Below are positions 1 to 8,119 of a stretch of 64,000 nt of DNA, in pieces. The stretch comes from Halorientalis sp. IM1011. Lineage in GTDB: Archaea; Halobacteriota; Halobacteria; Halobacteriales; Haloarculaceae. Within the stretch, counting starts at the first letter, position 1. Each line of letters starts with the position of its first letter. The notes beneath the pieces are model-generated. The model saw only the letters and a program-made list of their open reading frames with translations, was not told the origin of the DNA and ran no database searches. Both the position numbers and the translations under genes were made by a program. Location of the stretch: assembly GCF_001989615.1 (NCBI RefSeq), contig NZ_CP019067.1:1178001-1242000 (forward strand), in the 5' to 3' direction.

Positions 1-77
1 CCCTCGGGGGCCAATAATAGCTACAAACAGCGTCGTTTGCCCAGGAGCGGTGAAAATCTCGTATGGACGCCCGCAAA

Positions 78-105
78 CTTATTTCTCAACACGATAAGGT
101 GGTGA
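78..105 (+). promoter_or_regulatory. Promoter-like A/T box and Shine-Dalgarno of the CAP-domain gene
   Basis: An A/T-rich box (CTTATTTC) lies about 30 bases before the start codon, and AAGGTGGTGA at 96-105 is complementary to the conserved archaeal 16S 3' end and sits a few bases before ATG 110. This supports 110 as the start. Confidence 0.5.
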
Positions 106-109
106 CAAG

Positions 110-1213
110 ATGGGTAATCGGCATCGACGCAGGCATCACTACTCGCCCTGGGAGGTCGTCACAACGCTGACCGTACTCTTTTCGCTCGGCATTCTGGGGC
201 TCCGCGTCGCCGGGTCCGCACCGATTACCACCAACGCCGTAACTATGATCGTCATCACTGCCGCAGCCGTTGCGATCGGAGGCTATATTCTCCACTACCT
301 GCTCCGGCCCCTCCGAGATGTGTGCAGCCGTGTCTGGCGATGGCTTCTGACCACGCTGGCCCCCGGCCCCGCCTCACCACGATCCTGTCCATCGTGTGGT
401 CAATACATCCGGAGACAGGGTGGAGATTCCGTCCTCACGTGCCACAGCTGTGGCTGGACAATTGGAATCCCTGGATTACGACTGGTCCGACGGTCCCGAC
501 ATCTCCACACAGGCATTGAGACCCTGGGACGATGGCTGAGCCAGACCGGGATGGTCGTGCTTGGCTTTGCGATTGTTGTGGTGCTTATCGCGAACGCTTT
601 CGGGACCGGTGTCGCACCACTCGATGCCGCCGCGTACAACCTTGTCAACGACGACACAACGACTGCGTCACAGGTCCACGACGACATCGGTGGCATCACG
701 CCACAGCAAGAGTCGGATGACACCACCACTGGTGGATCTGACGACACTGAGATGCAGGGTGGCCTGGATCGAGCGAACCTCGAGCAGAGAATTCATGCCG
801 AAATCAATAGCGTGCGTGACGACCACGGATTGCCGCCGATCTCATTCGATACCGACCTCCGGAAGATCGCCCGCTATCACTCCAAGGACATGGCCGACAA
901 CGAGTACTTTGCCCACGAGGCGCCCAATGGTGAGACGGTGGAAGATCGGTATGCCAAGTTCGACTATTCCTGTCGTGGGTCGGGTGAAAACATCCTCTAC
1001 ACCTATTACGAGGAGCGAATCGACACGAAGCAAGGCGAAGTCTATCACTCCTCACCCGACGAACTGGCCGAGGGTGTGGTCACCCAGTGGATGAACTCGC
1101 CAGGCCATCGGGAGAACATCCTTCGATCACGCTGGAACCGAGAGGGGGTCGGTGTCTACGTCACCGAAACCGAGGAGGGGACGCGTGTCTACGTGACGCA
1201 GAATTTCTGCTGA
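110..1213 (+). CDS. Membrane-anchored CAP/SCP-domain protein with internal zinc ribbon
   Basis: The 367-residue protein has two N-terminal membrane segments (about 16-36 and 43-66), then a zinc ribbon (CPSC at 93-96, CHSC at 111-114), a third membrane segment (about 148-168), an acidic Thr/Asp-rich linker and a C-terminal CAP domain (about 222-367). The CAP fold is recognised from ARYHSKDM (His257), GEN (293) and PGHRENI (His333). CAP domains are usually extracytoplasmic and their biochemical role in archaea is unknown. The zinc ribbon, lying between membrane segments 2 and 3, would be cytoplasmic if the CAP domain is outside. A closely similar ribbon occurs in the protein at 5401-5841. A Shine-Dalgarno supports the start. 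It converges on the next gene. Confidence 0.8.
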   Translation: MGNRHRRRHHYSPWEVVTTLTVLFSLGILGLRVAGSAPITTNAVTMIVITAAAVAIGGYILHYLLRPLRDVCSRVWRWLLTTLAPGPASPRSCPSCGQYIRRQGGDSVLTCHSCGWTIGIPGLRLVRRSRHLHTGIETLGRWLSQTGMVVLGFAIVVVLIANAFGTGVAPLDAAAYNLVNDDTTTASQVHDDIGGITPQQESDDTTTGGSDDTEMQGGLDRANLEQRIHAEINSVRDDHGLPPISFDTDLRKIARYHSKDMADNEYFAHEAPNGETVEDRYAKFDYSCRGSGENILYTYYEERIDTKQGEVYHSSPDELAEGVVTQWMNSPGHRENILRSRWNREGVGVYVTETEEGTRVYVTQNFC

Positions 1214-1259
1214 GGAATCGGTTAGTCTCCGACCACAGTCAGTTGAGAGAGACGGATGT

Positions 1260-1907
1260 CTACACGTTCGTGGGTGTTCGATGCGAGTGTGTCCGAACGA
1301 GGAGTTCATGCCGATGGCCGGCCCATGATTCCAGCATCGTCTGCATGTACTCCATCGCCTCGTCGGGCGTGAAGATGCCGCGATCCACCATGTCGCCGAC
1401 GACGGCTTTCAGCGCCCGGAACTCACCCTGAGCAGCACCGTCACCCACCGGCTCACCATCGACCCACCGCACCGTCCGGAGCGCGCCGTTCCCGACCGTT
1501 GGTGCGTCAGTAACCGTCTTGCAGTCGTACGTCAGCCCGAACCAGTGCGTGCGGTAGGCCGTGACGTCGAAGTCCTGGGCGACTTCGAAGAACGCCTCGT
1601 GGTGCAGAAAGTCGAGGTACTCGGTGACGATCTCGTCTTTCGTGAGCCCGATGGCCATCGGGTTGTGGTTGACCTCGGAGGCCAGAAGATTGGCCTCGCG
1701 AACGTACCGCGAGACTGCCTGCTCGTCGGTGCTGGTTCTGAGCGTCCGGCAGAGCAACTGGTGGGTCTCCTCCGCTCGGTCACCGCCGAAGGGTGTCTCG
1801 GGCGTGATGTCGTGTTTCAGTCTGAGGTTGCAAGCGCCCCAGTGGCTGTAGTGCAGGTTGTACGATCCATCAGGTCGTTCGTAGGCAACGAGTGCACGAT
1901 GTCCCAT
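1260..1907 (-). CDS. DUF6735-like haloarchaeal protein, copy 1
   Basis: This 215-residue acidic soluble protein begins MGHRALVAYERPDGSYNLHY. The same opening (GQRALVAYER, NGRYDLHYAHWGA) is found in the protein at 23676-24233, so the two are paralogues; I recall this family as DUF6735, of unknown function. Both share an HWGA block, a central WFGL block and a GEFRALKA/GEFLRGR block near the C-terminus. The start at 1907 was preferred over an in-frame ATG 33 bases upstream because the paralogue begins at the same place. No catalytic motif is evident. Confidence 0.8.
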   Translation of the reverse strand: MGHRALVAYERPDGSYNLHYSHWGACNLRLKHDITPETPFGGDRAEETHQLLCRTLRTSTDEQAVSRYVREANLLASEVNHNPMAIGLTKDEIVTEYLDFLHHEAFFEVAQDFDVTAYRTHWFGLTYDCKTVTDAPTVGNGALRTVRWVDGEPVGDGAAQGEFRALKAVVGDMVDRGIFTPDEAMEYMQTMLESWAGHRHELLVRTHSHRTPTNV

Positions 1908-2146
1908 TTCGATCACACGGGACGGGTGATCGCCCCGCACCCCACGGGGGCGATCACCACTATGCAGTTCGCAGATTCGCCACCGACCGGCAGAACACAG
2001 CCCAGCAGCTCCCTTCCAGCTGATACCGATTGTTGGAACCGGTCACACGCCACAGCGTGATGCCAGTCCCGCACACCAACACAGCGAATCGACCGCTGCC
2101 ACTCGGTTCCATGGGAACTAACTGGTCTGTCTTTCTGAGCTACAAT

Positions 2147-2839
2147 ATGGACGCAATCACGGACGAATTTCGCGTCTATCCTCTCCCCGAGGAGAGAGAG
2201 CATCACAACCTTATCCAGTTGAATCCCGAGGGGGCTGCGGAGAGAGTTGCAAACCACCGGAGTTGGGCGGTTGCATCCGATGCATATCTGAGTGACCGGC
2301 AGGAGACGGTCGATGGACTCTCGCGCGGGGCGAAGATTCGGGCGACGATCCGGGACTGTGAGTCACCGGGACCAGCAGTGTTCGATGGGGAGATAGAGGT
2401 ACTCGAGGACGAGAGCGTCTACATCGACTACTGCGTCCTTCGATCACTCCCGGAGGAACTCCAACCGTATGCGACCCAGGTCACTGAGAGGGAGTTTCCC
2501 CGACGAGGATATTTCACTCCAGGCAGCCAGGCGGACGGTCCACAAGTATACCTCGAGCTCTATCCGATGTTCGGCGCCCAGGAGGAACTGTGGCTGGATA
2601 TCTTGCTCGGAAAACGCCCGCTCGAAGATCGATTGGCAGCCATTCCCGGCGTCGACGAACCTGCCACGGATGTCATCGTTCAGCTCCCGGAATCGGGTCG
2701 GGCGTTCGCCATCTACTACTTTCCGCCGCAGTTGGACGACGAGATGGCCGACTATCGGCGATTGTTGAACATCCCCCGAGGCTCGACCCAGGAGATGACC
2801 GAACTCTACGAGAAACTCACCGTTGATGGTGGGCACTGA
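2147..2839 (+). CDS. Hypothetical acidic protein
   Basis: This predicted soluble protein of 230 residues starts MDAITDEFRVYPL; in-frame ATGs also exist at 2111 and 2030, so the start is uncertain. There is no signal peptide or membrane segment. The middle resembles a small beta-rich domain (AKIRATIRDC, FDGEIEVLEDESVYIDYCVL), followed by LYPMFGAQEELWLDILLG. I do not recognise the family. It lies between the DUF6735-like gene (divergent) and the OB-fold gene (convergent), in the accessory-looking left part of the window. Confidence 0.6.
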   Translation: MDAITDEFRVYPLPEEREHHNLIQLNPEGAAERVANHRSWAVASDAYLSDRQETVDGLSRGAKIRATIRDCESPGPAVFDGEIEVLEDESVYIDYCVLRSLPEELQPYATQVTEREFPRRGYFTPGSQADGPQVYLELYPMFGAQEELWLDILLGKRPLEDRLAAIPGVDEPATDVIVQLPESGRAFAIYYFPPQLDDEMADYRRLLNIPRGSTQEMTELYEKLTVDGGH

Positions 2840-2950
2840 GTCCACGGGGACTGTCGGTCGTGGCTGCCGGCCGCTTGCGGCCGGGAGCGGAGGGTGGGGC
2901 GGTGGGGTTGGCGTGGAAGGGTCGTCCAAAAAAGGAGGTGTCTCCCAGCC

Positions 2951-3784
2951 CTACTCCTGGACCGTCACGAGCGTCGACCCGGTGACTGCGACCGAGCACC
3001 GGCCCTGGTACCAGCTCTTCTGTGCCCCACGCAGCACGACCTGATCACCCTCTGTGACTGGGCGCTTGCGACTTTTCTCCCAGACCGTGAACTTGATCGT
3101 GTCCGTCTCGTCCGCGATCAACCCCGACTGGGCGATGGCCGGGTGGTCGGTCGCCCACAACTGGACGATCTCACCGTCCAGGCTGACCGTCGCTCGGTCG
3201 ACCTCCGGCACGGCCGCGATCGGCACCACCGTCCCGGGTTCGCGCTGACAGCCCTCGACCACGTCCAGCACCGCCCGTGAGATGTCCGCTCCATCGACGA
3301 CCCGCGCCGCCAACCGCCGCGCGATGGCTGCTCGTGACCACCCGTCGCACTCCTCGACCAGCCGGGCCGCCTGCTCGTTGATTTTCGCCAGTTCCGCCCG
3401 GGAACACAGCTCCCGGGGATCCGTCGACCCCTGTGATGGAGCCACGCTCGCCGCGCGCTCTTGGAACGCCTGTCGTCGCTCGTGACTCCCCCGACTGGCC
3501 ACCTCGCGAGATCGGCGCTCCCGGCTGGACTGTTGCCGGTCGTCCAACCGCTGGCGCGTCCGTTTCTTCTCCATCGTCCGCGCCAGGTGCGTCTCCTCCC
3601 CTTCGAGCGTCATGCCTTCCGGGCGTGCATCGGGATGGTTGGTGTCCACCTTCGCCTGGGACTCCAGTTCCACCGTCGCCCGGAGCTCGGGCTCGTCCTC
3701 GACCGCGTACCGCGTCTCGTCCGGGTACTTCGCGTTCTGTGCATCGACCGAATCCTTATCTACGACTGTCTTTCTAGAAGTCAT
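2951..3784 (-). CDS. OB-fold (RPA-like) single-strand DNA-binding protein
   Basis: The 277-residue protein has an acidic N-terminus, a long Arg/Glu-rich segment (about 75-125, probably helical or coiled), a small helical region (about 130-185) and a C-terminal OB-fold (about 190-277) with VSLDGEIVQLW, IKFTVWEKS and GDQVVLRGAQKSWYQG. This C-terminal arrangement matches haloarchaeal RPA-like proteins, often found in accessory regions and plasmids. Likely role: binding single-stranded DNA in replication or repair of an integrated element, which is inferred from the fold. The start at 3784 (MTSRKTVVDKD) is preferred to 3823. Confidence 0.7.
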   Translation of the reverse strand: MTSRKTVVDKDSVDAQNAKYPDETRYAVEDEPELRATVELESQAKVDTNHPDARPEGMTLEGEETHLARTMEKKRTRQRLDDRQQSSRERRSREVASRGSHERRQAFQERAASVAPSQGSTDPRELCSRAELAKINEQAARLVEECDGWSRAAIARRLAARVVDGADISRAVLDVVEGCQREPGTVVPIAAVPEVDRATVSLDGEIVQLWATDHPAIAQSGLIADETDTIKFTVWEKSRKRPVTEGDQVVLRGAQKSWYQGRCSVAVTGSTLVTVQE

Positions 3785-4288
3785 TGGAGTTAGTACGCTC
3801 CGAAGGCGCTCACGCGCCGCCACCGCGATGCTACTACATCGCGGCTTTCCTCGACGTCACGTCCGACAGACCCATCTGCGCGCTCTCGCTCGCGCCTTCG
3901 CGAGCGCCCTATGGGCGCGAGCGAGAGCGCGCCTGCACAGGAGCCCCCATCCAGCACCGCGCGCCGTCCGCCCGGAGCGAGCGGCCAGCTTTAAGCCGTT
4001 TCTCGTGTCCGGCCCGGACTGCGGGTCCGTGTCCAGCGCGACTGTCGCCGAGAACGCGCGCCGCCCTGTGGCGCGCGACAGCGCAGGCGGCACCAAGCGC
4101 TGGAACGCGAAACGCCCGCGAGGGGCGCAACCGAAAACGCGCTTAATGCTGGCGCCGAGACCAGATTCATTTTAGCCCGGAACGGCGAGCTTGCTCGCCG
4201 CATGCCCGGAATGGTCGGTCGCGAGCGACGCGAGACGTGAGCGAAGCGAACGTCTCGGGACGCGAACGGCGAACGAAGTGAGCCGTGA
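3785..4288. other. Gene-poor stretch rich in inverted repeats
   Basis: About 500 bases without a supportable gene. It contains several perfect hairpins: CGCGATG/CATCGCG at about 3824-3843, a 19-bp inverted repeat at 3878-3932 (listed separately), CGGCGAG/CTCGCCG at 4183-4200 and CGAGACGT/ACGTCTCG at 4231-4257. Open frames here are low-complexity Arg/Ala/Ser translations of GC-rich repeats. It may be the edge of an integrated element or a decayed region. Confidence 0.55.
3878..3932. repeat. Perfect 19-bp inverted repeat with 17-base spacer
   Basis: The left arm at 3878-3896 (GCGCGCTCTCGCTCGCGCC) is exactly complementary to 3914-3932. The spacer at 3897-3913 is TTCGCGAGCGCCCTATG. It lies about 95 bases upstream of the OB-fold gene start. 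It could be a cruciform or protein-binding site, or a transcription terminator-like hairpin, but there is no T-tract. Confidence 0.7.
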
Positions 4289-4780
4289 GTTAGCGGAGGG
4301 CGGCACGCGGCGAGCGGTGCGGGCCGTCACGACACATCGATAGAGGAGTGGCGTCGACTGCCCGACCAGTCCACGCCGGGTGGGACCGCCCGGGGCCGCG
4401 GGCTGGGGGAGTCCCGTGAGCGACCGCAGGGAGCGAACGGGAGCACGACAGACGAGCACCGCGAGTCTGTCGGTGACCCCGGCGACGCAAGCACCCACGG
4501 CGCGCAGCGAGCCGCGGGACCCCAGCCCGCGGGGGCGGGCACTACCGCCGTCACACACCACGACCAACCGACAACCGAGACCACGTGGCCAACCACCGAA
4601 AACCACCGGACGGAATGGCTATGTGGAGACTCACGAACGGCTGTGTGGATCGCCTACTTCAGAAAGTACTACCAGTGGCACCCACGGGATCTCGTCCTGA
4701 TCGAGAACAGTCAGGACTGCCGTGTGCAATACAGTGAACCTTCGGCTCAATTTCTACACCCGCGTGTGCCCCTCAAATGA
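4289..4780 (+). pseudogene. Start-less open frame, probable 5'-truncated gene
   Basis: One frame stays open for 163 codons from the TGA at 4286 to the TGA at 4778-4780 but has no ATG, GTG or TTG until GTG 4643. The last part reads as normal protein (WIAYFRKYYQWHPRDLVLIE, then NSQDCRVQYSEPSAQFL), unlike the other frames here, and the middle is Gly/Thr/Glu-rich. The likeliest reading is the C-terminal remnant of a gene whose start was lost, or a 46-residue gene starting at GTG 4643. The family is not recognised. Its end overlaps the convergent gene at 4773 by 8 bases. Confidence 0.4.
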
Positions 4781-4988
4781 AGCGTGATACCGCGAGATAC
4801 GTCGTCGATGTGATGAGTAGCAACCAGCCAAGAACAAACGTGATTTCACCGACGATTCCCGTATCGACGCGAGATAGGACGCTAAGGTGAAACAGGATTT
4901 CGTTTGTGAGGAGAACCAGCGCGGAGAGCGGTATCAAAAGAAGGGCAATTCCCGTCTTAATCGTCTCCTCTAACTCAACCTCTTCCAT
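4773..4988 (-). CDS. Small two-helix membrane protein
   Basis: A 71-residue protein starting MEEVELEETIKTG with two hydrophobic helices (about 12-32 and 48-67) joined by a short polar loop. The start at 4988 places the charged segment directly before helix 1; an alternative in-frame start exists at 5033. Base composition is lower in G+C than in the core of the window. No family is recognised. It is one of several small membrane proteins clustered between 4.7 and 7.2 kb. Confidence 0.5.
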   Translation of the reverse strand: MEEVELEETIKTGIALLLIPLSALVLLTNEILFHLSVLSRVDTGIVGEITFVLGWLLLITSTTYLAVSRFI

Positions 4989-5091
4989 CGTATCTGATAA
5001 CGAACTTTGCGGACTAAAACACAACCGAATCACGAACTGTTCGACTCAGTGTAATCATCTATGACTGCTACTCTCAACACCAATACGCCCA

Positions 5092-5340
5092 CTATCTCCA
5101 TACGTGCTTCGCGGGGATCCAAATCAGATAAATTCGCATCAGGAACCATCGCGAACCACCTGCGTCGCCACGGTCGGGAAGATCGTGGCGTCCGATAGTC
5201 GCGAGGTCTCCGCAAAGGAGGTCGTCGGCTAGGGTCACGGAGTCGCTGTCTGTGTCAATCGTAAAGTCGTACAGGACGCGACCGCTGTTGTGCATCGCTT
5301 CGACGTGGCCGTCATCTGAAACAGTAATGGTGACGCTCAT
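5092..5340 (-). CDS. Hypothetical small protein
   Basis: A possible 82-residue protein starting MSVTITVSDDGHVEAMHNSG; an in-frame ATG at 5391 would add 17 residues. The first 50 residues look like a soluble beta-rich domain, while the last 20 (WFLMRIYLIWIPAKHVWR) look out of character, so a frameshift near the 3' end is possible. It is divergent from the zinc-ribbon gene at 5401. The function is unknown and coding status is only moderately supported. Confidence 0.35.
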   Translation of the reverse strand: MSVTITVSDDGHVEAMHNSGRVLYDFTIDTDSDSVTLADDLLCGDLATIGRHDLPDRGDAGGSRWFLMRIYLIWIPAKHVWR

Positions 5341-5400
5341 TCGTTCTCCCTGAAGCGGTTTGTACGGACATTTAACTATTACAACTGACATAGATGAAGT

Positions 5401-5841
5401 ATGAGTCCGAGCGAAGTGATGGGCGGGACCGTCCCCAAGGAGATGGATGGAACAATAGAAGAAGCTGAGAGCCGTGGAATGGAGTGTCTTGGCTGGACAC
5501 ATATGGAGGACTGGAAGGACCCAGAACCAGAATATACCGAGGATGTTCCCGCCTGGATTGAGGTTCCGGAACGGTTCAGTTTGAGCGGCAGCCGTGGTGA
5601 GTATTCAAAGATAGACGGCGACAACTGTGTTTATTGGCTGATATCTAACGGCTCGGGCAAAGCTTTGGTCTATCGCGCCCTCAAGAGCGACTACTACGAA
5701 ACCACTACAGAGGAAGGAACGTGCCCAAATTGCCAGTCGTACGTCAAGCGGCAGGAGGGGGACGATTACCTAACGTGTCATCGATGCGGCTGGCAGTACA
5801 AACCCTTGTCTGAGAGAGCGAAGAATCTATTCAAACAATGA
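5401..5841 (+). CDS. Zinc-ribbon hypothetical protein
   Basis: The 146-residue soluble protein has an acidic N-terminal two thirds of unknown fold and a C-terminal zinc ribbon with CPNC (108-111) and CHRC (126-129), spaced by 14 residues and followed by GW. The ribbon closely resembles that in the CAP-domain protein at 110-1213 (CPSC ... CHSCGW), which suggests related proteins or exchange of the module. The stop codon overlaps the ATG of the 58-residue gene at 5838 (ATGA), so the two are probably co-transcribed and translationally coupled. Confidence 0.65.
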   Translation: MSPSEVMGGTVPKEMDGTIEEAESRGMECLGWTHMEDWKDPEPEYTEDVPAWIEVPERFSLSGSRGEYSKIDGDNCVYWLISNGSGKALVYRALKSDYYETTTEEGTCPNCQSYVKRQEGDDYLTCHRCGWQYKPLSERAKNLFKQ

Positions 5842-6014
5842 AATGGGAATGCAGTTCGTGCGGGAAGGTCCACCGCTCTAACCCAAGCGAGTGTTCCAAC
5901 TGCGGGAATACAGTACTTGTGCAGCACCGTTCATCGCGACCGTCGTGGTTAGTCTGGGCGGCTGTCCTACTTGTGATTGTCGTAGGTGGACTGTTCTACT
6001 TCGGTTACATCTAG
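5838..6014 (+). CDS. 58-residue zinc-ribbon membrane-tail protein
   Basis: A very short gene coupled to the previous one by a 4-base ATGA overlap. The protein starts MKWECSSCGKVH, carries two CxxC pairs (CSSC at 5-8 and CSNC at 19-22) forming a compact zinc ribbon, and ends in one hydrophobic helix (about 38-56). It would be tail-anchored with the ribbon in the cytoplasm. The coupling and the shared zinc-ribbon feature suggest it works with the product of 5401-5841. Its stop codon overlaps the stop of the convergent gene at 6011. Confidence 0.65.
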   Translation: MKWECSSCGKVHRSNPSECSNCGNTVLVQHRSSRPSWLVWAAVLLVIVVGGLFYFGYI

Positions 6015-6277
6015 CGGTCTCCAGAAATGTAGGCGAATAACCACAGACCAGAGAGGACAACTCCAAAGAATCCAGCAGCGAGATAAATTGTGGGTATCTG
6101 AGATACGGCTGCAATCAATGAGTTCTGTCCGCTGCTGAGTGGGTCTCCTGCTCCGATATCACTAATCCTGATGACTGGAGATATCACTCGCAAACCCAAA
6201 TACCCGATTGTTCCAAGAAGTACGAGTACTATAACAGTGCTTCCAAAATCTGAGCTTGTTTCGTGCGACATACTCAT
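6011..6277 (-). CDS. Small two-helix membrane protein
   Basis: The 88-residue protein starts MSMSHETSSDFGS (a second ATG at 6271 is equally possible) and has two clear transmembrane helices (about 13-32 and 64-82) with a short polar loop. No family is recognised. It converges with the 58-residue zinc-ribbon gene, the two overlapping by 4 bases at their stop codons. Confidence 0.55.
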   Translation of the reverse strand: MSMSHETSSDFGSTVIVLVLLGTIGYLGLRVISPVIRISDIGAGDPLSSGQNSLIAAVSQIPTIYLAAGFFGVVLSGLWLFAYISGDR

Positions 6278-6555
6278 CCACTCGGAGTTCTTACTGAAAT
6301 GGGCTTGGTTCAGACCATCTGGTCAACCCGCTCGCACTCTAACCCTCCCTCCTCAACCATACTCAATATGCATCTACACTGAGCAGGGAGAGATCGCGTC
6401 TGGTTCCTGGCTGAGAGTCGGTCAGGACAGAGTCTGTCCTTCTATGCACGAATTTCGTAGGCAGCTTTCCGCTGACACGCTACAAACTGGAAGAGGTCTG
6501 TGTTCGGACTAAGAAACCACAACTGGGACAGAGCCAAGCAAGAGCCCCTGTTCAA

Positions 6556-7194
6556 TTACGATTCCTGTTCATCGTTGAAAGTGTCATATTCGAGCTTTGC
6601 GAAGAGCGCGAGTGGGAGTGTTCCAAGGCCGGCACCCACTGCGAGCAGAAGGTACACCAGAATCGCGAAGCCGCTGTGTGCCCCATCCTGAACGGCCACC
6701 CAATAGCCCATCGTGGGGCCGCCGATGACGAGTAAGACGGCAAGTAGTGGGACTCTTAGTAACCGCTTGTCACGAGGTGTTGCCAAGTAGGCTCCGGCGA
6801 CAACGCCTGCTGTGATCGGGGCAAGTCCAAGCAGAAACGCTAGTCGGTTGCAGGCCATGCTCACGAGTGTTGGATCGCCGCCATAGGACGGCGGGGGCAT
6901 GACTACGAGATTATACCAGATGAATCCCACCGCGAGTGGATATAGGACAGCGAACGCGAGGAGTGCAGACACGACACCACAGAGATCAGGAGGCAGTGCT
7001 GTCCGTCCACACAGCGTCATGGTCCCTGCCAGAAGCAGTGCAAATACCCCACCATGTAGGAGGACGGCAGTGATCGACAGTGAGTATCCGTGGAACAGTT
7101 CACCGTCGAGAAGGTATCCGATCAGGATGGTACTGGCGCCGAGAACGACCAGCGATAGACGCGGATGCTGATCGAAATAGTGCACATGCTGCAT
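6556..7194 (-). CDS. Multi-pass membrane protein
   Basis: A 212-residue integral membrane protein with about six helices, starting MQHVHYFDQHPRLSLVVLG. The start at 7194 is preferred over 7344 because the first helix follows directly and the upstream extension is not hydrophobic. Polar loops carry PPPSYGGD and TPRDKRLLR. It does not match a family I can name. It is the last recognisable gene of the accessory-looking segment before a 0.9-kb stretch without genes. Confidence 0.6.
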   Translation of the reverse strand: MQHVHYFDQHPRLSLVVLGASTILIGYLLDGELFHGYSLSITAVLLHGGVFALLLAGTMTLCGRTALPPDLCGVVSALLAFAVLYPLAVGFIWYNLVVMPPPSYGGDPTLVSMACNRLAFLLGLAPITAGVVAGAYLATPRDKRLLRVPLLAVLLVIGGPTMGYWVAVQDGAHSGFAILVYLLLAVGAGLGTLPLALFAKLEYDTFNDEQES

Positions 7195-8119
7195 GCTTGT
7201 CAGTCGATCAAGTGTTTTCTGGTTAGTGAATACCCGATCGTTTACCGGCGAGGACACGACGTCGAGCTCTATTTCGGATGTGAAATCGTCGGCAAGTGGC
7301 AGTCTCTGTACCCCCTGAAAAACAGCCGCTGTTCGCACCGGCACAGAGCCGGTTCAGGACCGCAAGTACAGGAATTTCGAGTCGTGAAACAGCTGTGGTG
7401 AACTCAGGGAGCGACCCAGTCCGGGGCCAGCCGGCCAGGCAGGGTTCCCCCACACAGCCCTACGAGCGACGCTCCGGCAGGAATAGCAATGGTGCGCTGG
7501 GCGCCCAGCCATGTCCGCGGTGATGGGATCGACTGGGATTCTGGAAACCACAAGACGGCACCGCTGTGTGGGCAATTCCACCGTCGGTTCTGCGATCGGG
7601 AGTGAGAAGTTCGTATCGACATTTCGATCCTCCAGACCGCGTTGTGCGCACGTCAACGGTGTGGTTTCTGGCTTTTCGCGCCTGTGGCGTGGCCAGTTTG
7701 GCGTGGGACTGGCCGGTCACCACGATTGGGTGATTCGAACTGCTTAGTGGTATCTTGCGGCCGAAAACAGGCTGTGTGGATATTCGAAGACCACCTGTGC
7801 GCCTCGAAACAGGACAGAGATGGCCGCTGGAGCCGCCAATCGCTGTGTGGACGTACTGGCGTCTCGACGGGATTCGAGCACGGTATCCACAGAGCCGTCT
7901 GCGCCGGGTGTATCGAGACGAGTCTGCACCAGCGGGCGTGGCTGAGTCCGTGTCGATCCATGTCGCTCGGGTGTTCGATACTGTTAGCGAACTCGAAATC
8001 GTCGGGCGGAGTAGATCAATAACGGTTCGCGATTCCACGGCTACTGGCCGACCCCTATCGGTGACTCGACGTTTCAATATCAGCGAAATCTTTTATTACC
8101 AATACGACGAGTCGAAATC
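7195..8119. other. 925-base stretch without a supportable gene
   Basis: Several frames are open but overlap one another on both strands, with no recognisable domain, no coupled neighbours and poor codon character. The 9-mer GCTGTGTGG recurs at 7563, 7771 and 7842 and, inverted, at 7452-7460. It may be a decayed region at the border between the accessory segment and the core genes. Confidence 0.5.

Noticed and set aside
4172-4606. 144-codon frame on the minus strand
   Set aside because: Low-complexity Arg/Gly/Ala translation of GC-rich repeats; the opposite strand has a better protein-like frame in 4289-4780.
7460-8077. 205-codon open frame on the minus strand
   Set aside because: Overlaps other open frames on both strands, with no recognisable domain, Arg/Ser/Thr-rich composition and no neighbours to support it.
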